DNA from: Candidatus Melainabacteria bacterium
GTDB lineage: Bacteria > Cyanobacteriota > Vampirovibrionia > 2-02-FULL-35-15
NCBI GenBank assembly: GCA_023250195.1
Contig: JAHFBF010000004.1
Coordinates: 193,675-257,674 of the forward strand
DNA length: 64,000 nt
Reading direction: 5' to 3'
In this document: piece after piece, positions 43,246-50,466 of the stretch
Numbering within the stretch: the stretch's first letter is position 1
Layout of the letters: each line of letters begins with the position of its first letter
Program-made: the position numbers and the translations under genes
The notes under the pieces: model-generated
Databases searched by the model: none
What the model saw: the letters and a program-made list of their open reading frames with translations, nothing else
Told to the model about the DNA's origin: nothing

Positions 43246-44043
43246 ATGGCTTCTGATTTATTAACTAAAATTAATCAGCTTTCAAAAAGAGAAAAAAATA
43301 TTATAGGAGCATTGCTTCTTATATTTGCATCACTGCCATTTTTTTATGTTACTTTTCCTTCCTGGAATCAGTACATTGATTCAAACAGTAAGATATCCCA
43401 GAGTAAAAAGAAATTAATTGAAATTGAAAGTCAGACAAGAAGATTGGAAAAAATAAAAGGGGAGAACCAGTCGCTGTCACAAAAAATTGATGATCAAAAA
43501 CTCTACTTGGCGAAAACATATGAAGTTGATTTTCTGGTTGAAGATTTGAAAAAAATCTGTGATGAAAGTTCTATTAGCCTGGATAGTTTTACTCCTTCTG
43601 ATCCGGAGCCGGTTAACATAGTTCTTGAAAAGCAATTAGAAGGTGATGCAGGGATAAGCAAAACAACAAAGCTAAGGCAGGTTCTGGATAAGCTTAAGGG
43701 GCAGGACTTACCTGTGGATTTATATCGTTATCCAATTGAGGTAAGAGTTACAGGTAATTTTACAGATATACTTGAACTGTTCAAGAAATTAGAGAAATAT
43801 GGACGTGTAATATCAGTAAATAATATTTCAATTGGAAAAGCAGGTACTACAAAACAGGGATTTGACAGCAGGCTTTCAAAAGCAAAGCCAAAGAAGCAGG
43901 AAGATAAAAGCGGTTTAATTGGTGCTTTTGATTTGGTAGCATATAGTTTACCTTCTTCTAAAGAAGAGACTATATCGACTAACCAGTTACAAAAAAATAC
44001 TAGAGCAAAGCAATTTTCATATACAAGATCAAGATCAAGATAA
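43246..44043 (+). CDS. PilO-like type IV pilus/secretion assembly protein
   Basis: A 265-aa bitopic protein: a membrane helix about 18-36, a periplasmic coiled coil (about 45-95; KKLIEIESQTRRLEKIKGEN), and a ferredoxin-like domain with YPIEVRVTGNFTDILELFKKLEKYGRVISV, the PilO signature. The C-terminal 60 residues are basic and disordered. PilM, PilN and PilP are not adjacent, so it is an orphan here. Confidence 0.78.
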   Translation: MASDLLTKINQLSKREKNIIGALLLIFASLPFFYVTFPSWNQYIDSNSKISQSKKKLIEIESQTRRLEKIKGENQSLSQKIDDQKLYLAKTYEVDFLVEDLKKICDESSISLDSFTPSDPEPVNIVLEKQLEGDAGISKTTKLRQVLDKLKGQDLPVDLYRYPIEVRVTGNFTDILELFKKLEKYGRVISVNNISIGKAGTTKQGFDSRLSKAKPKKQEDKSGLIGAFDLVAYSLPSSKEETISTNQLQKNTRAKQFSYTRSRSR

Positions 44044-44093
44044 TTATATTGACATGTCAAGTAAGATATAATTGAAAACCTGTCTAGAGGAAA

Positions 44094-44543
44094 ATGAAAA
44101 CATTTCTTGCAAAAAAAGGTGAAATAGAAAGAAAATGGTGGCTGGTTGATGCTGAGGGCCAGACCCTTGGAAGATTATCTACGCAGATAGCAGCTTTATT
44201 AAGGGGAAAAACAAAGCCAGAGTTTACCCCAAATGTTGATACCGGAGATTTTGTAATTGTAGTAAATGCAGAAAAAGTTAAACTAACAGGGAAAAAAGAG
44301 TCTCAGAAGGTTTATCAAAGACATAGTGGAATACCAGGTGGTTTTAGAACTGAAACAGTTCAACAGGTAAGAAAGAGAAGACCTATAAAAATTATTGAAA
44401 CAGCTGTTAGAGGGATGCTTCCACATACAACGCTTGGAGAAAAACAATTTACAAAGTTAAAAGTATTTGAAGGACAATCTCATTCACATGGTTCTCAAAA
44501 ACCCGTAAAATGGGAAAGTAGAAAAAGTAAAACAGGAAAGTAA
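44094..44543 (+). CDS. rplM: 50S ribosomal protein L13
   Basis: A 149-aa protein with [16 protein letters not shown] at the N-terminus, [10 protein letters not shown] and [12 protein letters not shown]. It is followed 12 bp later by rpsI, the conserved L13-S9 pair. RBS AGAGGA lies 5 nt upstream. A TATAAT box at 44067-44072 may be its -10 element. Confidence 0.97.
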   Translation: MKTFLAKKGEIERKWWLVDAEGQTLGRLSTQIAALLRGKTKPEFTPNVDTGDFVIVVNAEKVKLTGKKESQKVYQRHSGIPGGFRTETVQQVRKRRPIKIIETAVRGMLPHTTLGEKQFTKLKVFEGQSHSHGSQKPVKWESRKSKTGK

Positions 44544-44555
44544 AGGTAAAACTCT

Positions 44556-44975
44556 GTGGTAAGAACAGTTATAAAACACGATAAAAAAACTCAGTTTATT
44601 GGAACTGGTAGAAGAAAAACAGCAATTGCAAGAGTGTTTTTAACCCCTGGTACAGGGCGATTTTTAGTAAATGGGAAAGAACCATCTCTGCATTTAGGTA
44701 ATGTTATAAACTATTTGAATCTAATTAAAAAGCCTCTTGAAGCCGCTAAAGTGGAGGGGAAATATGATGTTGTTGCAAAAGTGCATGGTGGTGGTCTTTC
44801 AGGACAGGCAGATGCTATAAGACTTGGTGTGGCACGTGCGCTTCTAACTATTGATGCTTCAAACAAACTTTTATTAAAACCAGAAGGGTTGCTTACCAGA
44901 GATCCACGAAGTAAAGAACGTAAAAAATACGGACGTAAAAAAGCAAGAAAACGCTTCCAGTTCTCAAAGAGATAA
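44556..44975 (+). CDS. rpsI: 30S ribosomal protein S9
   Basis: A 139-aa protein with GTGRRKTAIARVFLTPGTG, VHGGGLSGQADAIRLGVARAL and the basic C-terminus KKYGRKKARKRFQFSKR characteristic of S9. GTG start. Overlaps the RNase D start by one base. Confidence 0.97.
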   Translation: MVRTVIKHDKKTQFIGTGRRKTAIARVFLTPGTGRFLVNGKEPSLHLGNVINYLNLIKKPLEAAKVEGKYDVVAKVHGGGLSGQADAIRLGVARALLTIDASNKLLLKPEGLLTRDPRSKERKKYGRKKARKRFQFSKR

Positions 44976-45604
44976 TGAAAATAAATCTTGAAACTATACA
45001 AATTCTAAAGAATGATCTTTCTGATGAACTTTTAAATCATTATTCTTTATGTGACTTGCTTGCTGTGGATTGTGAAATGATGGGCTTAAGTCCAGTCAGA
45101 GACAGGCTTTGTCTTGTGCAGCTCTGTGATAAAGATGAAAAAGCAGCACTGGTGAAAATTGAGCAGGGAGCAAAATCCCCAAACTTAAAAAAGCTTTTTG
45201 AAAATATTAAAGTAAAAAAGATATTTCACTTTGGAAGAACGGATTTGACCTTTCTTTATTACTGGCAGCAGATTGATTTAGTGAATGTGTTTTGTACAAA
45301 ATCTGCAAGCAAGCTTGTGAGAACTTATACTGATAAGCACAGCTTAAAAGATTTGTTGAAGGAGCTTTTAAGTACTGATATCGACAAAAGCAACCAGTTG
45401 ACTGACTGGGGAGCCCCTGAGTTAACGAAAGATCAAATCAAATATGCAGCAGGTGATGTCTTGTATTTAATTCCTGCTTATCACAAATTAATTGAGCTTT
45501 TAAAGAGAGAAAATCGTCTGGAAGTTGCTGAAGAATGTAATAAATTTCTTCCAACTTTAGCTAAGCTGGATTTGCTGGGATATGTAGATTTTTTTGCTCA
45601 TTGA
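44975..45604 (+). CDS. rnd: Ribonuclease D-like 3'-5' exonuclease
   Basis: A 209-aa DEDDy exonuclease: Exo I LLAVDCEMMGL (D, E), Exo II IFHFGRTDLTFLYYW, Exo III LTKDQIKYAAGDVLYL (Y, D). It consists of the catalytic domain only; the HRDC domains of E. coli RNase D (375 aa) are absent, as in the short forms of many bacteria. The start overlaps the rpsI stop (TAATG), so it is expressed with the ribosomal proteins and may act in RNA maturation. Confidence 0.9.
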   Translation: MKINLETIQILKNDLSDELLNHYSLCDLLAVDCEMMGLSPVRDRLCLVQLCDKDEKAALVKIEQGAKSPNLKKLFENIKVKKIFHFGRTDLTFLYYWQQIDLVNVFCTKSASKLVRTYTDKHSLKDLLKELLSTDIDKSNQLTDWGAPELTKDQIKYAAGDVLYLIPAYHKLIELLKRENRLEVAEECNKFLPTLAKLDLLGYVDFFAH

Positions 45605-45609
45605 TAAAT

Positions 45610-45681
45610 GTCATTCTGAGCGTTAGCGAAGAATCTGCTAACGTTTTGAGATCCTTCGTCGCTCTTGCTCCTCAGGATGAC
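45610..45681. repeat. Short interspersed repeat, family A variant
   Basis: gtcattctgagcgttagcg then aagaatctgc, facing gatccttcgtcgctc then ctcaggatgac. It closely matches 32197-32263 and 53020-53050. Lies between RNase D and the HEAT-repeat gene. Confidence 0.85.
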
Positions 45682-45724
45682 ATTTCGTGTCACTTTTTTG
45701 TGCATTAAAATAGCTTGCACATTT

Positions 45725-47215
45725 TTATTTTGTATTAATTTCATTTAAAGTATCAGCTGCAGCACTTCTTAAATCTTGAGGTAATAGGTTATTGTTTGCA
45801 ATGTCAGTTAAAACAGGAACAGCTCGTTGACCAATAAGACCTAATGTTTCTATAGCAGCAATCCTTGGTTCTCTATTCTCTGCTCTAGTTGTTCCGTATC
45901 TTCGGGCTGAAATTACTACGCTGTGTAGCTCTCCTATTATTTCATTAAATCTTTGATTGCTTATTTCGCCAACTCTTGGATCGATTAAGCGTGTTCCCTC
46001 ATATATAATTCTGCCCAGAAGCCTAATAACATTTGCCTGTACCATAGGGTTGGCATGGTTTAGTGCTCTTACTAAACCATTAGTAGTAGCTCTTTGCTCC
46101 ATCCTCAAGAATAAATTTGCAATAGTTAGACTTGGTATATTTCCGAATTGTTGGATTAGTTCTGGCACAGCAGTTTGTCCAAGAGCTACTAAAGCATTAC
46201 TTGCTGCAACTCTTACAGGTTCTTCAGGATCACTTAATACACCAATCAATAATCTAGCAGCTTCAGGTAAATCCGAACCTACTAAACCAAGTAGATTTGC
46301 TGTCTCACGTCTAACAAAATCGGCATCATTGGTAATAAGAGGAGTTAGTGCTGTTACTACTTCTCCGCTAAGAGCCGGAGGAAAATTGCCAGGCGCTCTT
46401 ATCATGTAAATAATTTTTATTGTGTTGAACATGATACCTATATTGCTATTACTGAGGAGAGGGATTAATTTTCTAACCATTTGATTTCTAAGAGTTTGAG
46501 ATGAGGAATATAGTATTGGGTAAAGTAAATCTGTTATGCTTTCTGCGGTGTCTCTAATATGATTATTACTGTTACTCAAAAGAGGAATTACTGCTAAGAA
46601 AGCTTCCTTTTTAATTGCACCCGACGAATTTTCTAGTATTCTGCCTAAGGCAGTACTGGCAGAACCTCTAATAAGTCGATTACTCCCTAGACGAAGAGGA
46701 ATGAGTGCTATGACAGCTTGAAATGAATCTTTCCCTACACTGCCTAATGCTTCTGCAGCAGCAGCTTGAACATGCCAGTCATGATTACTGAGAAGAGGAA
46801 CTAATGCTGCAACAGCCGATTCTCGGACGGCTTGAGGTAAATCTTGGCCTATGCCATAAAGTGTACCTGCTGCAGTTGCTTGAAGCTCGCTGGTGGTATT
46901 TCTATTATTCAAAACAGAAATTAATGCTGTGGCTGCTCTAGCTCTAACAACTGGAGATAAACTTTCTCCTCTTGTATTTAGTGTCCTCATTGCATTTTGT
47001 CTTTCGCTAATAGTTTCATTACTATTTGAAAAAGTTCTGATCAAAAGATCTATGTAAGTATCATTTGTCTCATTATTTGAATTTGATGAAACAAATGTAT
47101 CAGTACCATCATTAGGAGTTAAAATTTCGGAACTGTTTTGTTCAAATGTTATTTGGGCCGTATTAGGTAAAGTGTTTATAGGTGTTTGAAATACCCCGGA
47201 TAAGTTTCCATCCAT
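45725..47215 (-). CDS. HEAT-repeat protein
   Basis: A 496-aa protein. After a 50-residue Ser/Thr/Asn-rich leader it is built of HEAT repeats of about 38 residues: units such as VRARAATALISVLNNRN, VRESAVAALVPLLSNHDWHVQAA, VRRETANLLGLVG, VRVAASNALVALGQ, NREPRIAAIETLGLIG. The superhelix would serve protein-protein binding; no enzyme domain or signal peptide is seen. Single gene with its own unit; partner unknown. Confidence 0.85.
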   Translation of the reverse strand: MDGNLSGVFQTPINTLPNTAQITFEQNSSEILTPNDGTDTFVSSNSNNETNDTYIDLLIRTFSNSNETISERQNAMRTLNTRGESLSPVVRARAATALISVLNNRNTTSELQATAAGTLYGIGQDLPQAVRESAVAALVPLLSNHDWHVQAAAAEALGSVGKDSFQAVIALIPLRLGSNRLIRGSASTALGRILENSSGAIKKEAFLAVIPLLSNSNNHIRDTAESITDLLYPILYSSSQTLRNQMVRKLIPLLSNSNIGIMFNTIKIIYMIRAPGNFPPALSGEVVTALTPLITNDADFVRRETANLLGLVGSDLPEAARLLIGVLSDPEEPVRVAASNALVALGQTAVPELIQQFGNIPSLTIANLFLRMEQRATTNGLVRALNHANPMVQANVIRLLGRIIYEGTRLIDPRVGEISNQRFNEIIGELHSVVISARRYGTTRAENREPRIAAIETLGLIGQRAVPVLTDIANNNLLPQDLRSAAADTLNEINTK

Positions 47216-47303
47216 ATGCTCCCCCCATAAAGATTCTTCTTCTTTTTATACAACGGATTAAAGAAGGAGATTTTGATAGGTTAAATAGAGTTAAAATATA
47301 ACA

Positions 47304-48392
47304 ATGCTCCGAAATGACATACATAGGATAATTGATGCAAACATTAACCGCTCTTCTGAAGCTTTAAGAGTGCTTGAGGATTGGGCTAGATTCAGCGGTC
47401 AGAGAGCAGAAATTAGAGATCAGAGGTTGAATCTAACACTTAAAAAAATTAGACATGATTTAAATAATATTCTTTCATTCTATCCCAATTTTATAATGAG
47501 CAGAGAATCTGTTTATGACGTAGGTAGAGATGTTGAAAGCAGCTCTCAAAGAAAATCTGTCAGGGATATTATCCGTGCAAACTGTAAAAGATTGGAAGAG
47601 TCCTTAAGGGTTTTATCAGAATATGGTCAACTCATAAATATTGACGTGAAAATATTTGAAAATAATCGTTACGAGATCTACACGATCGAAAAAGAATTAT
47701 TAAAAAATGAAAAATTATTACGACTTTATAATGCCAGATTATATTTGGTGGCCGGTAAAAGCGTTGCATCGCAACATCTCTACAATGATCATGAATTTCT
47801 CTCGATTATTGAAAAAGCAGTTTCTGGAGGTGTAGATATAATCCAACTTAGAGAGAAGAATGAAAATGAAACTAAAGTTTTAAATTTAGCAAAAGAAATT
47901 AAAAAGATTTTATCCGGGACTGAAGTTTTATTTATAGTTAACGATCGTGTGGATTTAGCTTTAGCCTGTGATGCAGATGGTGTACATTTAGGTCAGGATG
48001 ATTTATCTGTAGGTGAAGCCAGAAAAATCACCCCAGATGGTTTTATAATTGGACTTTCAACACATTCCCCTGAACAGGGTGTAAAGGCAATTCATGAATT
48101 GCCTTTACCAGATTATCTGGGGGTAGGTCCTGTGTTTCCTACTCCTACAAAACCTGATTACAAGCCTGCAGGGCTGGAATATGTATCATGGGCTAAAGAT
48201 AATTTAAAAAATATTCCATGGTTTGCAATTGGTGGTATTGATGAAGGTAATATTGATAAGGTTATTGATGCGGGTGCTGGTAAAGTGGCAGTAGTTAGGG
48301 CAATAATGAACTCTAGTGATCCAAAAGCAGCAGCAGAGCAATTAAAAGGAAAATTTTTAGAAAATAAAAAAGAATATGTTACAAGCAAATAA
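47304..48392 (+). CDS. thiE: ThiD2-ThiE fusion: HMP-phosphate kinase and thiamine-phosphate synthase
   Basis: A 362-aa protein. The N-terminal 140 residues are the ThiD2 domain (RIIDANINRSSEALRVLEDW, KIRHDLNNIL, RANCKRLEESLRVLSEYGQ), known as a monofunctional HMP-phosphate kinase and fused to ThiE in cyanobacteria and some others. Residues 147-350 are ThiE: GGVDIIQLREKN, FIVNDRVDLALACDADGVHLGQDDL, GLSTHSPEQ, LGVGPVFPTPTKPDY, FAIGGI. Two palindromes interrupt it in frame (near residues 151 and 260), and residues 31-41 carry the SGQRAEIRDQR repeat. The next gene starts 17 bp before its stop. Confidence 0.92.
   Translation: MLRNDIHRIIDANINRSSEALRVLEDWARFSGQRAEIRDQRLNLTLKKIRHDLNNILSFYPNFIMSRESVYDVGRDVESSSQRKSVRDIIRANCKRLEESLRVLSEYGQLINIDVKIFENNRYEIYTIEKELLKNEKLLRLYNARLYLVAGKSVASQHLYNDHEFLSIIEKAVSGGVDIIQLREKNENETKVLNLAKEIKKILSGTEVLFIVNDRVDLALACDADGVHLGQDDLSVGEARKITPDGFIIGLSTHSPEQGVKAIHELPLPDYLGVGPVFPTPTKPDYKPAGLEYVSWAKDNLKNIPWFAIGGIDEGNIDKVIDAGAGKVAVVRAIMNSSDPKAAAEQLKGKFLENKKEYVTSK
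47755..47783. repeat. Degenerate palindrome inside thiE, copy 1
   Basis: gtaaaagcgttgc and gcaacatctctac face each other (9 of 13 positions pair). Encodes part of AGKSVASQHLY at the start of the ThiE domain, where the usual family sequence is shorter. Confidence 0.5.
48081..48108. repeat. Perfect 28-bp palindrome inside thiE, copy 2
   Basis: gtaaaggcaattca followed by its exact reverse complement tgaattgcctttac. Reads VKAIHELPL, in frame, between the HSPEQ and DYLGVGP motifs of ThiE. Confidence 0.9.
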
Positions 48393-49422
48393 AAGTAAAC
48401 TGACTGATTTGATTGGCAAACTTTCTTCTGGCTCTGTTCTGGTTATTGGTGATATTATCCTGGATGAGTTTATTGTAGGTTCACCAGAGAGGATATCACG
48501 TGAAGCGCCGGTAATTATTCTGGAACATATTTCCAGTGACTATGCTCTGGGTGGTGCTTCAAATGCCGCTCATAACATAGGTTCTGTCGGTTCTAAGTGC
48601 CACTTGATAGGAGTTGTTGGTGAAGATCTTTATGCTAAAGCACTTGAGAATGAATGTCTGAAAAATAAAATTAATCCTGTTCTTTCTTTTGATAAGAGCA
48701 GACCTACCACTGTTAAAACAAGACTTTTATCCACAGCTCATAAGCATCCTACAAGCTCTGTGATTTTTAAGCAGCAGCTTCTAAGATTGGATCGTTTAAG
48801 CAGGAAAAATATTAGTTTAAACATTGAATCTGAATTAATAAGCAATTTTGAGTCTTATGTTAAAAAAGCAAAAGCAGTTTTAATCTCAGATTATGACTTA
48901 GGGATTTGTTCTAAAAAATTTATCAAAAGTCTAATTAATATTGCAAACAAAAATAAAATACCGGTAATTGTAGATACCGGAAGTGATTTCCAGAGATTTA
49001 TCGGTTCATATTTAATTACACCAAACCAGCCTGATACTGAATCAGCAGTTGGATTTTCTATAACTGACAGAGGCTCGCTGATAAAAGCCGGGAAAAAGCT
49101 TATAAAAATTTCAGGAGCTGAAAATGTGTTAATTACAAGAGGCTCAGAAGGCATGGCTTTATTTAATGCAAAGAGATCTGATAATCCTTTTATCCTGCCG
49201 GCATTTAATGTAAGTGAGGTCTTTGATGTAACTGGTGCAGGTGATACGGTGGCAGGTGTTATAGCCTCTGCAATTTCTGTTGTAGGTGTAGGTCACGACC
49301 TGCACCTACAGATGGCATGTATCCTGGGTAATCTTGCGGCAAGTATAGTAGTTAAAAAATACGGTACGGCTGTTACAAATATAAAAGAATTAAAAAATCA
49401 TTTACAGTCAATAAAATGTTAA
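48376..49422 (+). CDS. hldA: Heptose 7-phosphate kinase (RfaE domain I / HldA-type, PfkB family)
   Basis: A 348-aa sugar kinase. VIGDIILDEFIVGSPERISREAPV, GGASNAAHNIGSVG and the catalytic DVTGAGDTV are as in the kinase half of HldE, which phosphorylates D-glycero-beta-D-manno-heptose 7-phosphate for the LPS inner core. The nucleotidyltransferase half is absent, so HldC must be separate. A 28-bp palindrome is inserted in frame near residues 303-312 (VGVGHDLHLQ). Overlaps thiE by 17 bp. Confidence 0.87.
   Translation: MLQANKSKLTDLIGKLSSGSVLVIGDIILDEFIVGSPERISREAPVIILEHISSDYALGGASNAAHNIGSVGSKCHLIGVVGEDLYAKALENECLKNKINPVLSFDKSRPTTVKTRLLSTAHKHPTSSVIFKQQLLRLDRLSRKNISLNIESELISNFESYVKKAKAVLISDYDLGICSKKFIKSLINIANKNKIPVIVDTGSDFQRFIGSYLITPNQPDTESAVGFSITDRGSLIKAGKKLIKISGAENVLITRGSEGMALFNAKRSDNPFILPAFNVSEVFDVTGAGDTVAGVIASAISVVGVGHDLHLQMACILGNLAASIVVKKYGTAVTNIKELKNHLQSIKC
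49282..49309. repeat. 28-bp palindrome inside the heptose kinase gene
   Basis: gtaggtgtaggtca and cgacctgcacctac pair at 12 of 14 positions. Read in frame as VGVGHDLHL, between the GAGDTV helix and the MACILGNLAAS helix. Confidence 0.85.
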
Positions 49423-49439
49423 ATATATTGTAAGATAAG

Positions 49440-49510
49440 CGAAGGATGTTCCGATGAGGAATATCCTTTGTGCCGTGGTAGAAAAGGAAAAATCTCGTAG
49501 GGATTTTTCC
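49440..49510. repeat. Two hairpins upstream of the 49521 gene
   Basis: gaaggatgttcc/ggaatatcctt (about 49441-49468) and ggaaaaatc/gatttttcc (49486-49510). The first resembles the hairpin at 41625-41652 (agcgaagaatgtc/gacattcttc). They lie 11 bp before the next ATG and could affect its translation. Confidence 0.5.
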
Positions 49511-49520
49511 GGTATAAAAA

Positions 49521-49742
49521 ATGAAATTTCTTTGTACGAAAGTAAAACAAAGCTGGCTGACTTCTCTTCAAAATATAGAGAAAGTAACAGATTTAAGTCT
49601 TCTTATAAAAGATTCATTTATTGGAATTAAAATAAAAAATGCTGAACCGACAAATGAAGAGATAAAACTGGTTAATAGTGCTGTTGATAAGCTTTTCGGA
49701 AATCATAAAATTGCTTTCCCGGTTAGGATAATAGAAATATAG
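49521..49742 (+). CDS. Small unknown protein
   Basis: A 73-aa soluble protein starting MKFLCTKVKQSWLTSLQNIEKV, with a mixed alpha/beta look and an isoleucine-rich end FPVRIIEI. No RBS better than weak; the leader is occupied by hairpins. No family recognised. It could be a real small gene because codon use matches its neighbours, but evidence is modest. Confidence 0.5.
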   Translation: MKFLCTKVKQSWLTSLQNIEKVTDLSLLIKDSFIGIKIKNAEPTNEEIKLVNSAVDKLFGNHKIAFPVRIIEI

Positions 49743-49752
49743 CTAACGATCT

Positions 49753-49844
49753 GCGTCATTGCGAGGAGGCTCTGAAAGAGCCGACGCGGCAATCTCCTAA
49801 ACGTTATGAGATTCCCACGTTGCGGTGCTCCTCGGAATGACGTG
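49753..49844. repeat. Interspersed MITE-like repeat, family A
   Basis: Starts gcgtcattgcgaggaggctc and continues tgaaagagccgacgcggcaa, nearly identical to 10329-10370; ends ctcctcggaatgacgtg. Lies between the 49521 gene and trpG. Confidence 0.9.
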
Positions 49845-49890
49845 GAATGGTAATCCTAATTTCTGATATATATGATGTAAAATATATTTC

Positions 49891-50466
49891 ATGGGCGTAC
49901 TTGTAATCGATAATTACGATAGTTTTACTTATAACTTGGTTCAGTACCTTGGAGAATTAAAACAGGATGTGCTTGTTTACCGGAATGATGAAATCACTTT
50001 GGATAAAATCAAAAGCATTAATCCGTCACATATAGTTATTTCTCCCGGTCCAGGAAGACCGGATGATGCAGGAGTCAGTAAAGCTTTAATTCAGGAATTT
50101 GCTGGAAAGATTCCGATTTTAGGAGTGTGTCTTGGGCATCAGTGTATGGGCGAAGTGTTTGGTGGAAAGGTTACCAATGCACCTACACTTATGCATGGTA
50201 AAACATCTGAAATTTTTCATGAAGGAAATTCGATTTTTTCTGACATACCAAACCCGTTTATAGCTACGAGATATCATTCATTAATAGTGGATTTGGAAAG
50301 CATAAAAGATAAACCTTTAAAAGTTACAGCTAAAACAAAGGATAATCTGGTTATGGCGCTTCAACATAAAGATTTTAAAAATTTAATTGGTGTACAATTT
50401 CATCCTGAGTCTATATTGACTGAACATGGACATAAGTTATTGGCTAATTTTTTAAAGTTATCGTGA
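49891..50466 (+). CDS. trpG: Anthranilate/aminodeoxychorismate synthase glutaminase subunit
   Basis: A 191-aa class I glutaminase: VIDNYDSFTYNLVQYLGEL, SPGPGRPDDAG, nucleophile C80 in GVCLGHQCMGEVFGG, and GVQFHPESILTEHG. Serves TrpE (tryptophan) or PabB (folate); no partner synthase is adjacent, so TrpG versus PabA cannot be settled. Stop and next start overlap (TGATG). Confidence 0.93.
   Translation: MGVLVIDNYDSFTYNLVQYLGELKQDVLVYRNDEITLDKIKSINPSHIVISPGPGRPDDAGVSKALIQEFAGKIPILGVCLGHQCMGEVFGGKVTNAPTLMHGKTSEIFHEGNSIFSDIPNPFIATRYHSLIVDLESIKDKPLKVTAKTKDNLVMALQHKDFKNLIGVQFHPESILTEHGHKLLANFLKLS

Noticed and set aside
44049-44072. TTGACA plus TATAAT promoter before rplM
   Set aside because: The spacer between the two boxes is only 12 bp, too short for a standard promoter; the TTGACATGTCAA dyad may be chance. 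Only the -10 box is mentioned.
45725-47215. Phycobilisome lyase (CpcE/PecE-like) for the HEAT-repeat protein
   Set aside because: HEAT repeats alone do not indicate a lyase, and no phycobiliprotein gene is present.
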